Assembly: GCA_900314925.1 (NCBI GenBank)
Contig: OMXC01000006.1
Coordinates: 1 to 64,000, forward strand
Direction: 5' to 3'
Source: an uncultured Bacteroidales bacterium
Lineage (GTDB): Bacteria; Bacteroidota; Bacteroidia; Bacteroidales; P3
DNA length: 64,000 nucleotides
Shown: piece by piece, positions 25,962-35,310 of the stretch
How the letters are laid out: each line of letters opens with the position of its first letter
Numbering within the stretch: the stretch's first letter is position 1
Position numbers and translations under genes: made by a program
The notes under the pieces: generated by a model
What the model saw: the letters and a program-made list of their open reading frames with translations, nothing else
What the model was told of the DNA's origin: nothing
Database searches by the model: none

Positions 25962-27425
25962 ATGGTAAAGAAAACACATTTACTAATTGGCATACTGTTA
26001 CTTGCAACGACGGCAAGTGCGCAGCAACCACTAACAATAGAGAAATGTCGCGAGCGCGCCCTGCAGAACAACCGCGCACTGAAGCAGGCAGAGATGAAGC
26101 GCGAGCAGACTGACGCTATGGAGAAGGTGGCCCTGATGCAGATGTTCCCTAAGGTGAGCGCCAACGGCGGTTACACGTGGATGGAGAAGAGCGTCAACCT
26201 CCTCAGCGATGAGCAGAAGGAACGCATCAACCACATGGGCGACAAGGTGCAGAGCGACATCAGCGCCTCACTGCACGAGCAGCTGGGTACCCTGCCCATC
26301 GGCGGCGACCTGCTGGCCAACCGCCTCGACGGTGTGCTGGCAAACAGCAGTCTCTCCACCAACCTCAACAACGTGGGCAGCGAGATTGTGCAGGGCCTCG
26401 AGACCGACACTCGCAACGCTGGCTTCGGCGTGGTCACCCTCACACAACCTATTTATATGGGCGGCAAGCTTCTCGCTGCCTACCGCACTGCCCGCCTCCT
26501 CGACGAGCTCAGCGGCATAGAGTACGACAAGAAACGCGAGGAGACGCTAGTGGCCGTCGACGAGGCCTACTGGCAGGTGGTGAGCGTGCAGCACAAGCAG
26601 CAGCTGGCCACCCAGTATGCAGCCCTGCTCGACACCCTCGAGCACAACGTGCAGATGGCCGTCGATGCCGAGGTGGCCACAAACGGCGACCTGGCGAAGG
26701 TGCGTGTGAAGCGTAACGAGGCCCAGATGTCGCTGACGAAGGCCAACAACGGCCTGCGCCTCTCGAAGATGCTCCTGGCACAGCGCTGCGGAATGCCGCT
26801 GGACACTGTGTTCGATGTGGCAGAGTCGCAAAACGGGAACCTCGGCGAGTATTCCAAGGTGGAGTACAACATGGATGAGGTCTACGCCCACCGTAGTGAG
26901 ATGCGGATGCTGCGCATAGCCGACAGCATCGCCGGTGAGGGTGTGCGTATGGCAGCAAGCACGCTGAAACCCAATATCGTGGTTACTGGCGGCTACCTGT
27001 TCAGCAACCCCAATGTTTTCGACGGCTTCAGCAACACGTGGGGCGGCACCTGGATGGCAGGTGTGGCGGTCAACGTGCCGCTGGTACATCCGGGCGGCAT
27101 CTTCGCCGTGAAGGCGGCAAAGGCCAAACGCCGCGAGGCCGAGTACAAGCGCCAGGAGGCCGAAGAGCTGATAGAGCTGCAGGTGAACAAGCTGAGCTGT
27201 GAGCTCGAGTTGGCCTACAAGCATCTTGCCGAAGCGGAGAGCAACATCGATATGGCCAACAGAAACCTCGAGCTCGCCGACGAGAGCTTCAAGGCCGGCC
27301 TCTGCAGCAGCAGCGACGTGATGGCGGCTCAGACGGCATGGATGAAGGCTCAGAGTGAAGTGATCGACGCCAAAATAGAGATTGAGATGAGCAAGGTGTA
27401 CCTCAATCAGGCGCTGGGAAAGTAA
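25962..27425 (+). CDS. TolC-family outer-membrane efflux protein
   Basis: Outer-membrane channel of a tripartite exporter. A signal peptide (MVKKTHLLIGILLLATTASAQ) is followed by two outer-membrane-efflux repeats of alternating coiled helices and strands. These include LTIEKCRERALQNNRALKQAE, a GFGVVTLTQPIYMGGKLLAAY strand region, and FKAGLCSSSDVMAAQTAWMKA in the second half. The start is the ATG at 25962 rather than the TTG at 25956; it gives 487 aa. The stop codon lies at the edge of a heptanucleotide array, and HlyD follows 38 bp later. Confidence 0.92.
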   Translation: MVKKTHLLIGILLLATTASAQQPLTIEKCRERALQNNRALKQAEMKREQTDAMEKVALMQMFPKVSANGGYTWMEKSVNLLSDEQKERINHMGDKVQSDISASLHEQLGTLPIGGDLLANRLDGVLANSSLSTNLNNVGSEIVQGLETDTRNAGFGVVTLTQPIYMGGKLLAAYRTARLLDELSGIEYDKKREETLVAVDEAYWQVVSVQHKQQLATQYAALLDTLEHNVQMAVDAEVATNGDLAKVRVKRNEAQMSLTKANNGLRLSKMLLAQRCGMPLDTVFDVAESQNGNLGEYSKVEYNMDEVYAHRSEMRMLRIADSIAGEGVRMAASTLKPNIVVTGGYLFSNPNVFDGFSNTWGGTWMAGVAVNVPLVHPGGIFAVKAAKAKRREAEYKRQEAEELIELQVNKLSCELELAYKHLAEAESNIDMANRNLELADESFKAGLCSSSDVMAAQTAWMKAQSEVIDAKIEIEMSKVYLNQALGK

Positions 27426-27427
27426 AG

Positions 27428-27448
27428 TTTAAAGTTTAAGGTTTAAAG
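27428..27448. repeat. Heptanucleotide array, 3 units (GTTTAAA type)
   Basis: GTTTAAA, GTTTAAG and GTTTAAA in exact register, directly after the tolC stop. The reverse complement of this unit family recurs at 38702-38736. Confidence 0.85.
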
Positions 27449-27463
27449 ATTATAGAAAAGAAG

Positions 27464-28453
27464 ATGAAAGAGACGAACAAATCGCTTTTGGCAGGATTGG
27501 CAGTTCTGATAGCCACAGTGGCTATTGTGGCCATTGTGGGCCTCTTGGCCATCAAGCCGCAGAAGGAGATGATTACCGGCGAAGCCGACGCTTCGGAGTA
27601 CAGGGTGAGCAATATGGTTCCCGGCCATATCGACAGCATCTATGTGAAAGAGGGCGACCGCGTGCGTCGCGGAGACACCTTGGCGCATATCGGCAGCAAG
27701 CAGGTGAATGCCAAGATGATGCAGGCCACTGCCGCCCACGATGCCGCCAGTGCACAGAACCGCAAAGCCATTCACGGCGCCCGCTCGCAGCAGGTGCAGA
27801 TGGCTTATCATGTGTGGCAGAAGGCTCAGGCTGCCGAAGAGGTGTACCGCAAGAGCTACGAGCGTGTGAAAGGCCTGAAGGAGAAAGGTGTGGTGAGCGC
27901 ACAGCAGTACGACGAGGTGGAGGCCAAATACAAGGTGGCACAGGCCGACTGTGCCGCTGCCGAGCAGCAGTACCTGATGGCCAAAGAGGGCGCACAGGTA
28001 GAGGACAAGGACGCTGCCGCCGCCCTCGTGGGCAGAGCCACAGGTGCTGTGGCCGAGGTGCAGAGCTATCTCGACGACAGCTACCTCATTGCCCCGTGCG
28101 ACGGTGAGGTGGTGGAGATTTTCGCCAAACTGGGCGACCTGATTGGTACCGGAAGCCCCGTGCTCTCCATTCTCGACATGAGCGACTGCTGGTTCTTCTT
28201 CGCCGTCAGGGAAGACCGCCTGAAGGACATTGCCACAGGCTCCACGGTGCAGGTGCGCATACCGGCTCTCGGTGAGCAGACCTACCCCTGTGCCGTCAGC
28301 CGCGTGCAGGCTATGGCCAGCTACGCCACTTGGCGCGCCACCAAGACAAACGGACAATACGACGTGAAGAGCTTCGACGTGAAGGTGGTGCCGCTGCTGA
28401 ACATCGAAGGGCTGCGTCCCGGAATGACAGCAATAATTGTTGACAACGAATGA
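27464..28453 (+). CDS. HlyD-family membrane fusion protein
   Basis: Periplasmic adaptor linking the permease to the TolC channel. The 329-aa protein has an N-terminal membrane anchor (SLLAGLAVLIATVAIVAIVGLLA). The first biotinyl-lipoyl half has GHIDSIYVKEGDRVRRGDTL. A helical hairpin rich in Ala, Gln and Glu follows, then the second lipoyl half (APCDGEVVEIFAKLGDLIGTG), and a beta-barrel domain with RIPALGEQTYPCAV. It overlaps the permease gene by four bases (ATGA), which implies coupled translation. Confidence 0.92.
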   Translation: MKETNKSLLAGLAVLIATVAIVAIVGLLAIKPQKEMITGEADASEYRVSNMVPGHIDSIYVKEGDRVRRGDTLAHIGSKQVNAKMMQATAAHDAASAQNRKAIHGARSQQVQMAYHVWQKAQAAEEVYRKSYERVKGLKEKGVVSAQQYDEVEAKYKVAQADCAAAEQQYLMAKEGAQVEDKDAAAALVGRATGAVAEVQSYLDDSYLIAPCDGEVVEIFAKLGDLIGTGSPVLSILDMSDCWFFFAVREDRLKDIATGSTVQVRIPALGEQTYPCAVSRVQAMASYATWRATKTNGQYDVKSFDVKVVPLLNIEGLRPGMTAIIVDNE

Positions 28454-30813
28454 TTCGTGTATTCAAACGTGAACTGAGCCTCATCTGGCACAATCCCCGC
28501 TATGTGATACTGCTCACATTGGGGGTGGTGCTGGCGTTCACTTTCTTTGCCACATTGACGCGAGAAGGGATGCCGGAGAAGCTGCCCGTAGGGGTGGTGG
28601 ACCTGGACCACAGCTACCTCTCGCGCCGCTTGTGTCACGAACTGGAGGCCACGCAGGGGGTCACCGTGGTCGCCGTCTACGACAACCACACGCAGGCCCG
28701 CCAGGCGATACAACGGGGCGAGATTTTCGCCTTCTACGAAATACCGAAAGGCACGTACAACGAGCTGCTGCAGTTCCACGCCCCGCATTTCGGCCTCTAC
28801 ACCAACACCTCGTACCTGCTGGCCGGAATGCTGAGCTACAAGCAGTTGGCCACCATGGGCATGCTGGCTGCCGGCGCCGTACAGCGCGAGGTGTTCCGCA
28901 AGAAGGGCTACGACGAGGAGAAGGTCATGGGTCTGATAATGCCGGTGGAATTCGACACCCACCTCGTGGGCAACCCACTCTCAAGCTACAAGATATACTT
29001 GATGACGACCCTCATACCGGCCCTCATCTCGTTTATTGCTTTGCAGCACTCTATATATGTACTTGTGCGCGAACGCGAGAAACGCACAGTACGCAACCTG
29101 ATGCGGAAAGCCAAAGGTAACCGCCTGCACGCATTCATGGGGAAACTGCTGCCCTACACGATACTCTATAGCCTGCTGCTACTGATTGCCAACCTGCTGA
29201 TGTTCGGCCCGATGCACTTCCCATTCGAGGGCAGCTGGCTGATGATGATGGCCAACTCGGTGATGCTTATCGCCGCCGTACAGTGTGCAGCGGTGCTCAT
29301 CGTGAGTCTCGTACCGGAGATAGCCCTAGGTATCGGCGCCGTCTATGGAGCTCTGTGCTTCTCGCTGAGCGGCTTCTCGTTCCCCATAGAGGCGATGCCG
29401 CGAGTCTTTACGGGTATCAGCTGGCTCTACCCTATCCGCCACTACTACCTGAACTATTGCGACATAGCCATCTTCGGCAACGGACTCGAGCACACGTGGC
29501 CGCACTTTGTGGCGCTGCTCGCCTTTGGGCTTGCCGGGCTTGCGGGAGTATGGGCCGGCAGGCATTACACGGAGGATCCCGTGGAGGATGAAGGTTTTAA
29601 GAGTATGCAACCTCCGACCGGAAGTATCAAATCGAGACTGTCGATACTGGTGGACATCTGGGATGTCTTCACGGCCGAGATACGGCGTGTCTTCAGCAAC
29701 AAGATGGTGATGCTGGCCTTCTTTGTGGCCACGGTGCTCTACCCTGTAGTCTTCTGCCTGATATACAGTACCGAATACATGCACAACATGCCGGTTGCGG
29801 TGGTCGACGAGAGTCATTGTGAAGCGAGCAAGCGCTTCGCCCACAAGATAGACGCCACGCCGGAAGTCGACGTGCACTACCGCTGCAATACGCTGGCGGA
29901 GGCTCAACAGCTGATGCGCGACCACAAGATACACGCCATCTACTATATACCGGCCGACTTCAGCGAGAAGATTGCAGAGATGCGTACCGCCCGTATAGGA
30001 GTGTTCTGCGACATGAGCTCGTTCTACTATTACAAGAGTGCGGCCACTGGCGGCAGCTTTGTGCTAATAGACGAGATGCACACCATAGAGCTGGAACGCA
30101 TGGGGATGGCCGGCACCACTGGGCAGCAGGCTGTCGACATGATGCAGCCGGCCGTCTATGACGACATCAGGATGTACAACCCCAGCGGCGGCTTTGCGTC
30201 GTTCTTTGTGCCGGCGCTACTGATACTGGTGATACACCAGTCACTCTTCTTCGGTATCACCATCCTGTGTGGCGAGTCGAACGAAAACAAGAAGGCGCTG
30301 AGGCTGATACCGGCGCGCCTGCGGTCGCGCAGTATCCACCGCGTCACCGTAGGGCGCACGCTCTGCTTCCTGATGCTGTATGTGCCGATAACACTGATGG
30401 ACCTGTGGATAATACCGCGCCTCTTCGGGCTGCCGCAGTTGGGCAACCTGCACGACATACTGCTGTTCATCCTGCCGCTGCTCATCGCTGTGGTGAGCAT
30501 GGGGCTGACGATAGGCAACTTCTTCGTCCGCGAGCAGCTCTCCGGACTGTTGGGACTACTGTGGTTCAGTGTGTTGCTATTCTTCATGAGTGGCATCGTG
30601 TGGCCACACAGCAACATGCCTACCTTCTGGAACGCCCTCTCCTATCTCTTCCCGTCGACGCCAGGAATACAGGGATTTGTAGGGATAACCTCTATGGGAG
30701 CCACTTTAGCCGAAGTGCGCCAGCACTACCTCACCCTGTGGATACAGGCTGGAGCATGGTTCACAGCAGCGTGCCTGTCGTTGAGATTCATCAAGAAGTT
30801 CCGCAAACCCTGA
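28450..30813 (+). CDS. Fused double ABC-2 type permease
   Basis: 787 residues made of two tandem ABC2-type permease halves. Each has an N-terminal membrane helix (VILLTLGVVLAFTFFATL; MLAFFVATVLYPVVFCLI), an extracytoplasmic domain (PVGVVDLDHSYLSRRL; PVAVVDESHCEASKRF) and five or so C-terminal helices. The arrangement resembles YhhJ/YbhR-type drug exporters joined in one chain. No ATP-binding protein gene is adjacent. Such three-gene sets without ATPase are frequent in Bacteroidetes, and the energising subunit is either encoded elsewhere or absent. The gene ends one base before the convergent chromate-transporter stop, with no terminator. Confidence 0.88.
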   Translation: MIRVFKRELSLIWHNPRYVILLTLGVVLAFTFFATLTREGMPEKLPVGVVDLDHSYLSRRLCHELEATQGVTVVAVYDNHTQARQAIQRGEIFAFYEIPKGTYNELLQFHAPHFGLYTNTSYLLAGMLSYKQLATMGMLAAGAVQREVFRKKGYDEEKVMGLIMPVEFDTHLVGNPLSSYKIYLMTTLIPALISFIALQHSIYVLVREREKRTVRNLMRKAKGNRLHAFMGKLLPYTILYSLLLLIANLLMFGPMHFPFEGSWLMMMANSVMLIAAVQCAAVLIVSLVPEIALGIGAVYGALCFSLSGFSFPIEAMPRVFTGISWLYPIRHYYLNYCDIAIFGNGLEHTWPHFVALLAFGLAGLAGVWAGRHYTEDPVEDEGFKSMQPPTGSIKSRLSILVDIWDVFTAEIRRVFSNKMVMLAFFVATVLYPVVFCLIYSTEYMHNMPVAVVDESHCEASKRFAHKIDATPEVDVHYRCNTLAEAQQLMRDHKIHAIYYIPADFSEKIAEMRTARIGVFCDMSSFYYYKSAATGGSFVLIDEMHTIELERMGMAGTTGQQAVDMMQPAVYDDIRMYNPSGGFASFFVPALLILVIHQSLFFGITILCGESNENKKALRLIPARLRSRSIHRVTVGRTLCFLMLYVPITLMDLWIIPRLFGLPQLGNLHDILLFILPLLIAVVSMGLTIGNFFVREQLSGLLGLLWFSVLLFFMSGIVWPHSNMPTFWNALSYLFPSTPGIQGFVGITSMGATLAEVRQHYLTLWIQAGAWFTAACLSLRFIKKFRKP

Positions 30814-31389
30814 TTATATCGAATAGACTATCAATCCCACAAGGCCCGATGCCACAATCAGTAGTATCGGGCTTTTCTTATAGCGCCAACTGAATATGAA
30901 GACCGCTGCAAAGATGGCCACAGAGACGATAAACTGTTTGTTTAAGCCGACGCTACCAAAGCTCTCTACACCAACAAGTCCCAGAGCGGCAGCGGCAATT
31001 AGGCCTACTACAGCCAGTCGCACCACCTTCATCAATGTGGCCACTCGCGGCTCCTCCTTGTGGCTCAGCAGCCAGCTGCCGACGAGCATCACCAGCGTCA
31101 CCGGAATGATGATGACGGCCAGCGAAGCTAGCAGCGATCCGCACACTCCGGCCCATGCTGGGTATCCGGCATTCACGACGGCGGTGTATCCAGCATAGGT
31201 GGCGGTGTTGATGCCTACGGGGCCGGGCGTCATCTGGCTAACGGCCAGCAGGTCGGTGAACTCCTGCGCCGTCATCCAGCCCCAATGGCCAACCACCTCG
31301 CCCTGTATCAGCGCTATCATCGAGTAGCCGCCGCCGAAGGTGAAAGCGCCGATGATGAGGAAGGTGTAGAAGAGCTGGAAGAATATCAT
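30814..31389 (-). CDS. Chromate transporter, second half-size subunit
   Basis: A 191-aa half-size CHR protein. The start at 31389 gives MIFFQLFYTFLIIGAFTFGGGYSMI; the ORF upstream of it is out of context. GAFTFGGGYSMI and AVSQMTPGPVGINTATYAG are the paired motifs of the chromate transporter (CHR) family. Six or so membrane helices are visible. Short CHR proteins work as heterodimers, and here the partner gene overlaps by ATGA at 31386-31389. Export of chromate or sulfate-like anions is known for the family; the natural substrate here is not proven. Confidence 0.9.
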   Translation of the reverse strand: MIFFQLFYTFLIIGAFTFGGGYSMIALIQGEVVGHWGWMTAQEFTDLLAVSQMTPGPVGINTATYAGYTAVVNAGYPAWAGVCGSLLASLAVIIIPVTLVMLVGSWLLSHKEEPRVATLMKVVRLAVVGLIAAAALGLVGVESFGSVGLNKQFIVSVAIFAAVFIFSWRYKKSPILLIVASGLVGLIVYSI

Positions 31390-31928
31390 GAATTGCGAGT
31401 TATGAGTGAATAGATATAGCCGAGGAGCGCTGCTGCCAATACGACGACTATGGGGCTGACGCCGAAGAGCCAGATGAGCAGGGCGCTGGCCACGGGTATC
31501 CACACGTTGCTCCAGCGGACCTTGGCGTTGCGGGCCATCGTGAATACCGGGGCCGCTATCAGCGCCACCACCGCGGGACGCAAGCCCATGAAGATGCGAT
31601 CCACAATGGGGTTCCCACGAAAAGTGCGGAAAAACATCGCCAACAGAAGTATGAACACTATAGGCACAAGCACGTTGCCCACTATCGCCGCTGCGGCGCC
31701 GCGCACTCCGCGCAGCCGGTAGCCTGTCATCGAGGCCATATTGACGGCAAAGACGCCCGGCATGGCCTGCGAGAGCGCCACCTCGTCCAAGAATTCCTCT
31801 TCGCTGAGCCAGCGGTGGCGCTCCACCAGCTCGCGCTGCATCAGCGGTATCATGGCGTAGCCGCCTCCGATGGTGAAGGCTCCCACTCTGAGAAAACTCC
31901 AGAATATGTCACAATATTTAGCCGTCAT
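31386..31928 (-). CDS. Chromate transporter, first half-size subunit
   Basis: A 180-aa partner of the preceding subunit. The start was set at 31928 (MTAKYCDIFWSFLRVGAFTIGGGYAMI). The CHR motifs GAFTIGGGYAMI and LSQAMPGVFAVNMASMTGYR are present and differ from those in the sister protein, as expected for the two pseudo-symmetric halves. It is transcribed away from terC with only 39 bp between the starts, so the two promoters must overlap there. Confidence 0.9.
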   Translation of the reverse strand: MTAKYCDIFWSFLRVGAFTIGGGYAMIPLMQRELVERHRWLSEEEFLDEVALSQAMPGVFAVNMASMTGYRLRGVRGAAAAIVGNVLVPIVFILLLAMFFRTFRGNPIVDRIFMGLRPAVVALIAAPVFTMARNAKVRWSNVWIPVASALLIWLFGVSPIVVVLAAALLGYIYSLITRNS

Positions 31929-31967
31929 CGTCGTTATTAACACCGAACAGAACAAAATATTGTGCAA

Positions 31968-32921
31968 ATGAATACATTATTCTTCACACTCTTCATGATC
32001 TTCGTGGTGGTAATGCTCACCCTCGACCTCTTCGTCTTCCATAAAAAAGACCACGTTGTCGGCGTCAAGGAAGCGGCCATCTGGACGGCCATCTGGGTCT
32101 CCATGGCCATGGGCTTCGCAGTCCTCATCCTCTTCTTCGGCGACTGGATGATACCGCCCGCCGACGCCACCGTCGACCTCGGCGCCTACCGCCGCGAGAT
32201 GATGTCGGAGTTCCTCGCCGGCTACTTCCTCGAAGAAAGCCTCTCCATTGATAACATCTTCGTGATGATCATGATATTCGTCTCCTTTGGCATCAAGAAA
32301 GAATACTACCACCGAGTGCTCTTCTGGGGCATCTTCGGCGCCATCGTGCTGCGCTTCATCTTCATCTTCGCCCTCGGCGCCCTGGTTACCAAGTTCTCCT
32401 GGATGCTGGCCGTCTTCGGCGTGATACTCTTATACAGCGGCGTCAAGATGTTCCGCCCGCAGAGCGAAGAGCATATAGACACCGCCAAACACCCTGTGGT
32501 ACGCTTCGCCTCCAAGCACTTCCCCGTCACGCAGGAGAGCCACGGCCACGACTTCTTCCACGCCGGCAAGATGACCCCCCTCTTCCTCGTGCTGCTGGTG
32601 ATAGAGTTCAGCGACATCGTCTTCGCCGTCGACTCCATCCCCGCCGTCTTCTCCGTCACACAGAACCCCGTCATCGTCTACACCTCCAACATCTTCGCCA
32701 TCATGGGCCTCCGCTCGCTCTTCTTCCTGCTCTCCGACATTGCCGACCGCTTCTGGCTCCTCCACTACGGCCTCGGCGCCCTCCTCTGCTTCATCGGTCT
32801 CAAGATGATAGGCGGCGAATTCTTCGGCTGGCATATGCCAACCCTCGCCTCCCTCGCCGTCATCCTCGGCATCCTGGTGTTCAGCATACTGCTCTCGATG
32901 CTGATCAAGAAGAAAGCTTGA
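31968..32921 (+). CDS. TerC/Alx family membrane protein
   Basis: A 317-aa membrane protein with about eight helices. Conserved TerC motifs are visible: LFVFHKKDHVVGVKEA, EESLSIDNIFVMIMIFVSFG and IVFAVDSIPAVFSVTQNP, with acidic residues inside membrane helices that fit metal (manganese/calcium) binding. Family members are linked to Mn2+ export and tellurite resistance. A GTG at 31962 is also in frame, but the ATG at 31968 is preferred. The convergent spacer downstream carries a bidirectional terminator. Confidence 0.9.
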   Translation: MNTLFFTLFMIFVVVMLTLDLFVFHKKDHVVGVKEAAIWTAIWVSMAMGFAVLILFFGDWMIPPADATVDLGAYRREMMSEFLAGYFLEESLSIDNIFVMIMIFVSFGIKKEYYHRVLFWGIFGAIVLRFIFIFALGALVTKFSWMLAVFGVILLYSGVKMFRPQSEEHIDTAKHPVVRFASKHFPVTQESHGHDFFHAGKMTPLFLVLLVIEFSDIVFAVDSIPAVFSVTQNPVIVYTSNIFAIMGLRSLFFLLSDIADRFWLLHYGLGALLCFIGLKMIGGEFFGWHMPTLASLAVILGILVFSILLSMLIKKKA

Positions 32922-32932
32922 TTGTAGAAGCA

Positions 32933-33010
32933 AAAGAAGGTAAGGAGTTAAGGAGTTAAGGAGTTAAGGCAAACCACCTGTCGGCATTGCCTTAACACCT
33001 TACCTTCTTT
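32933..33010. terminator. Bidirectional terminator built on an 8-bp repeat
   Basis: AAAGAAGGTAAGG (32933-32945) pairs perfectly with CCTTACCTTCTTT (32998-33010). An inner stem GTTAAGGCAA/TTGCCTTAAC lies at 32962-32971 and 32986-32995. Between the left halves sit three 8-base AGGAGTTA units. It separates the convergent terC and outer-membrane protein genes. Confidence 0.75.
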
Positions 33011-33031
33011 ACTCCTCAACTACCTGCTTGT

Positions 33032-33796
33032 TCAGAAGCTTATACCGAACCTGATGGCCAGGTTGGAGGGCGTGATTTTGCCACCCTTGAACTTCGGCGG
33101 GTTGCTCTGCTCAAAACCGTTGATTTCCGTGTAGGTGGTACCGTCGGCTTTGGCCATACCAAGTCCGTAGTAGTCCAGACCAATGGAGAACTTCTTGTTG
33201 AGCATTATGCCTGCACCTATACGGTAGGCAAATGTGCCCGTGGTGTTGTATGTGGTGGTGTTAATCACCTCGTTGTTGGTGGCGGGCACATAACGGTATT
33301 CCTCAAACTTGGAGATAATACGTATGTTGACACCCAAACCGGCCTCAGCGAAGATGCCGAGGTTGTGCGTGGGCTCGTACATGTAGCCCAACCCCACCAT
33401 GATGGGGATGTTGATGTACGAAGGCAGGGTGACGGCAAACTCGCTGGTGGTGCCGTCAAGGTCGTCAACCTTGTCGTCAAAGTAGCCCTTCACATCCCTG
33501 CTGAGACTGTTGTACATACCGTCCACCGACGCGATGACGCCCAACCCTTTCACGCTGGGAATGTCGAACTTGAGCTGCACGCCCACGTTGATGCCCAGTC
33601 CGGCGCCGCCTTTCTTCGACTTGTCCGAGAGACCCCAGTTTATGGGGCCTGCGCTGTAGTCGCCCGTCGCTTCGGCGAAGCTGCCCGTAGGAATGTTGCC
33701 ACCCACCTTCAGGGTGAAGTGCGTTGTCTTCTGTGCCTGTGCGGCACCCATGCCCAGCAGTGCAAGCACTGCGATTGTCAATAATGTTTTTTTCAT
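33032..33796 (-). CDS. Outer-membrane beta-barrel protein
   Basis: 254 residues with a signal peptide (MKKTLLTIAVLALLGMGAAQAQ). Alternating amphipathic strands follow (FTLKVGGNIPTGSF, GINVGVQLKFDIP, IFAEAGLGVNIRI, AYRIGAGIMLNKKFSIGLDYYG). The final strand ends LAIRFGISF, with the aromatic terminus expected for BAM-dependent insertion. It resembles the small 'outer membrane beta-barrel protein' group of Bacteroidetes (OmpX/PorT-like). Its ligand or partner is unknown. It starts 20 bp after the stop of the upstream lipoprotein gene and is probably co-transcribed with it. Confidence 0.85.
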   Translation of the reverse strand: MKKTLLTIAVLALLGMGAAQAQKTTHFTLKVGGNIPTGSFAEATGDYSAGPINWGLSDKSKKGGAGLGINVGVQLKFDIPSVKGLGVIASVDGMYNSLSRDVKGYFDDKVDDLDGTTSEFAVTLPSYINIPIMVGLGYMYEPTHNLGIFAEAGLGVNIRIISKFEEYRYVPATNNEVINTTTYNTTGTFAYRIGAGIMLNKKFSIGLDYYGLGMAKADGTTYTEINGFEQSNPPKFKGGKITPSNLAIRFGISF

Positions 33797-33816
33797 AATG
33801 TTGTGTTTATAAGTGA

Positions 33817-34941
33817 TTATTGCATTATGTAAAAGACTAATCCTTCAAGTGTAAGAGTATTGCCATTAACCACAAAACTGGAGACAGTATTGTTTAAGGT
33901 AATCGTTCCGCTGCCATTTGCATAACTGTATGTAAAAGGATACGTGCTATGCAAAGTCCTTGTCCCGTCATTATTGTATTCATAGTACGCCAGATTTCCT
34001 TCTGTCGTAGTGGTGAAGTACAAAATATCATCATAATTTCCTTCTGCCATCTTCCATGAGGTACATACCAGAGATGTGTTATTATCAGGTGTGGGTGCAG
34101 GAGTGACACCACCACCGCCACCTGTGCCACCGCCGTTTCCGCCACCATTTGCCGGCCCTGTGCTGCCTTCGCCGTCGGCGTAGAGGTAGTAGATGAAGCC
34201 CACATCGCTGCGTCCGTTGCTGGCAGGGTAGCCGTCGGCAGTGTAGGTCCAGTTAATCACACGGCTCGAACGGCCGGCGGAATCCACGCGGCTCACGTTG
34301 TTGAGCGACGCATACTCCGGTGTCTGGAACACGAGGAATATCTCCTTGGAGAAGTCAAGCGTGTATGGCGTCGGATGGTTGTCATACTGGTAACTCACCG
34401 ACGTGCCATAGTTGTCCCATTTCTGTATCAGGTTGCCGTTGCTCCACGACAGGTGGGTTGTGTTGACCACAGGGTAGCCCATCACCGTCATCGTGCTGTT
34501 GATGGCCGTCACGTCGTTCCCCGACCACACATACTCAAAGGTCTGCTCCATGCCCGACATCGGAGAGCCCACCCCTGACGTGGTCGCGCTAACCGTCGAC
34601 AGCTTCCCATCCCTGTACTGGAGCGTGTAATCCATCGTGTAACCTGCAAAATCGCACCGCATCGTCGACAGCTTGCCGTCACTGTAGCCGAAGGCCACTT
34701 CCATGCTGTCCATGATGGACATCTTCACCAGCCGCGTGTCGTTCCACTGGTAGCGCACCTCCACCTTGTCGCCGTTGGTGTTCACTGCCGTCTCCTGCAC
34801 CAGATGCTTCCCTGTGGCAGTGCCATAGTCGAAGCCACTGCCGGAGGTTGAAGCTCCCGTCCTGTGGTGACGCTCCTTTTCGCACGAGGCCAGACAGATC
34901 GCTATGGCCGCTGCAAGCATGCAGAGTGTTCTTGTTTTCAT
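33817..34941 (-). CDS. Lipoprotein of unknown function with Gly-rich linker
   Basis: The start was set at 34941, giving a lipoprotein signal (MKTRTLCMLAAAIAICLASC) and 374 aa. The first part (about residues 45-260) has repeated beta-hairpins such as YQWNDTRLVKM, FGYSDGKLSTM and LQYRDGKLSTV. These recall the YD/RHS-like repeats of DUF4595-type Bacteroidetes lipoproteins. A glycine linker (NGGGNGGGTGGGGG) joins a C-terminal domain with SWKMAEGNYDDILYFTTT, similar to lipocalin-like domains in the same group. No substrate can be proposed. Confidence 0.78.
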   Translation of the reverse strand: MKTRTLCMLAAAIAICLASCEKERHHRTGASTSGSGFDYGTATGKHLVQETAVNTNGDKVEVRYQWNDTRLVKMSIMDSMEVAFGYSDGKLSTMRCDFAGYTMDYTLQYRDGKLSTVSATTSGVGSPMSGMEQTFEYVWSGNDVTAINSTMTVMGYPVVNTTHLSWSNGNLIQKWDNYGTSVSYQYDNHPTPYTLDFSKEIFLVFQTPEYASLNNVSRVDSAGRSSRVINWTYTADGYPASNGRSDVGFIYYLYADGEGSTGPANGGGNGGGTGGGGGVTPAPTPDNNTSLVCTSWKMAEGNYDDILYFTTTTEGNLAYYEYNNDGTRTLHSTYPFTYSYANGSGTITLNNTVSSFVVNGNTLTLEGLVFYIMQ

Positions 34942-35273
34942 AGACTGAGTACCCTGCATACGTGTCGGGCGCAACTTCTTGACAGTTTGTGCCACGGGCC
35001 CGCGCAGCGATAAGGACAAATAAACAATGTGGAGCCATCCATGAGCCACTCTATTCTCCAATAGTAGGGTCTCGACTCCCTGTGAAATAAAAATAAAGGT
35101 CTGGTGAATCGCTCCACTTCGGTATAGCAATCACACATAGTGAAGCATTCTACCAATAGCGGTAATTCATCTTCTCTTTATTCCTGATTTCACTTGGTGA
35201 GTTGTCGAGACACACTATTGTCGGAATAAGGCGAAAATGCACATTATTTAGACACAGCCACCTGTCGGCTATG
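34942..35273 (-). other. Long transcribed leader of the lipoprotein gene (inferred)
   Basis: If the promoter at 35280-35310 is used, about 330 bases of untranslated RNA precede the lipoprotein ATG. No convincing ORF is present on either strand. Several short stem-loops can be drawn (for example GCCACCTG against CAGGTGC near 35257-35279). I do not recognise a riboswitch class. Confidence 0.35.
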
Positions 35274-35279
35274 CAGGTG

Positions 35280-35310
35280 CAAAAATACACAAAAAAAACA
35301 TACCGCCAAA
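35280..35310 (-). promoter_or_regulatory. Minus-strand promoter overlapping the pepO terminator
   Basis: On minus, TTTG (35307-35310) and TATTTTTG (35280-35287) are separated by 19 bp, a good Bacteroidetes promoter. The -33 box lies inside the hairpin of the upstream gene's terminator. Confidence 0.6.

Noticed and set aside
31389-31503. N-terminal extension of the chromate transporter subunit
   Set aside because: It overlaps the sister gene in another frame. The start at 31389 gives the conserved N-terminus and an ATGA overlap.
35041-35160. tRNA-like fold in the leader of the lipoprotein gene
   Set aside because: A T-arm-like GGGAGTCGAGACCC is visible, but no acceptor or anticodon stem can be paired around it.
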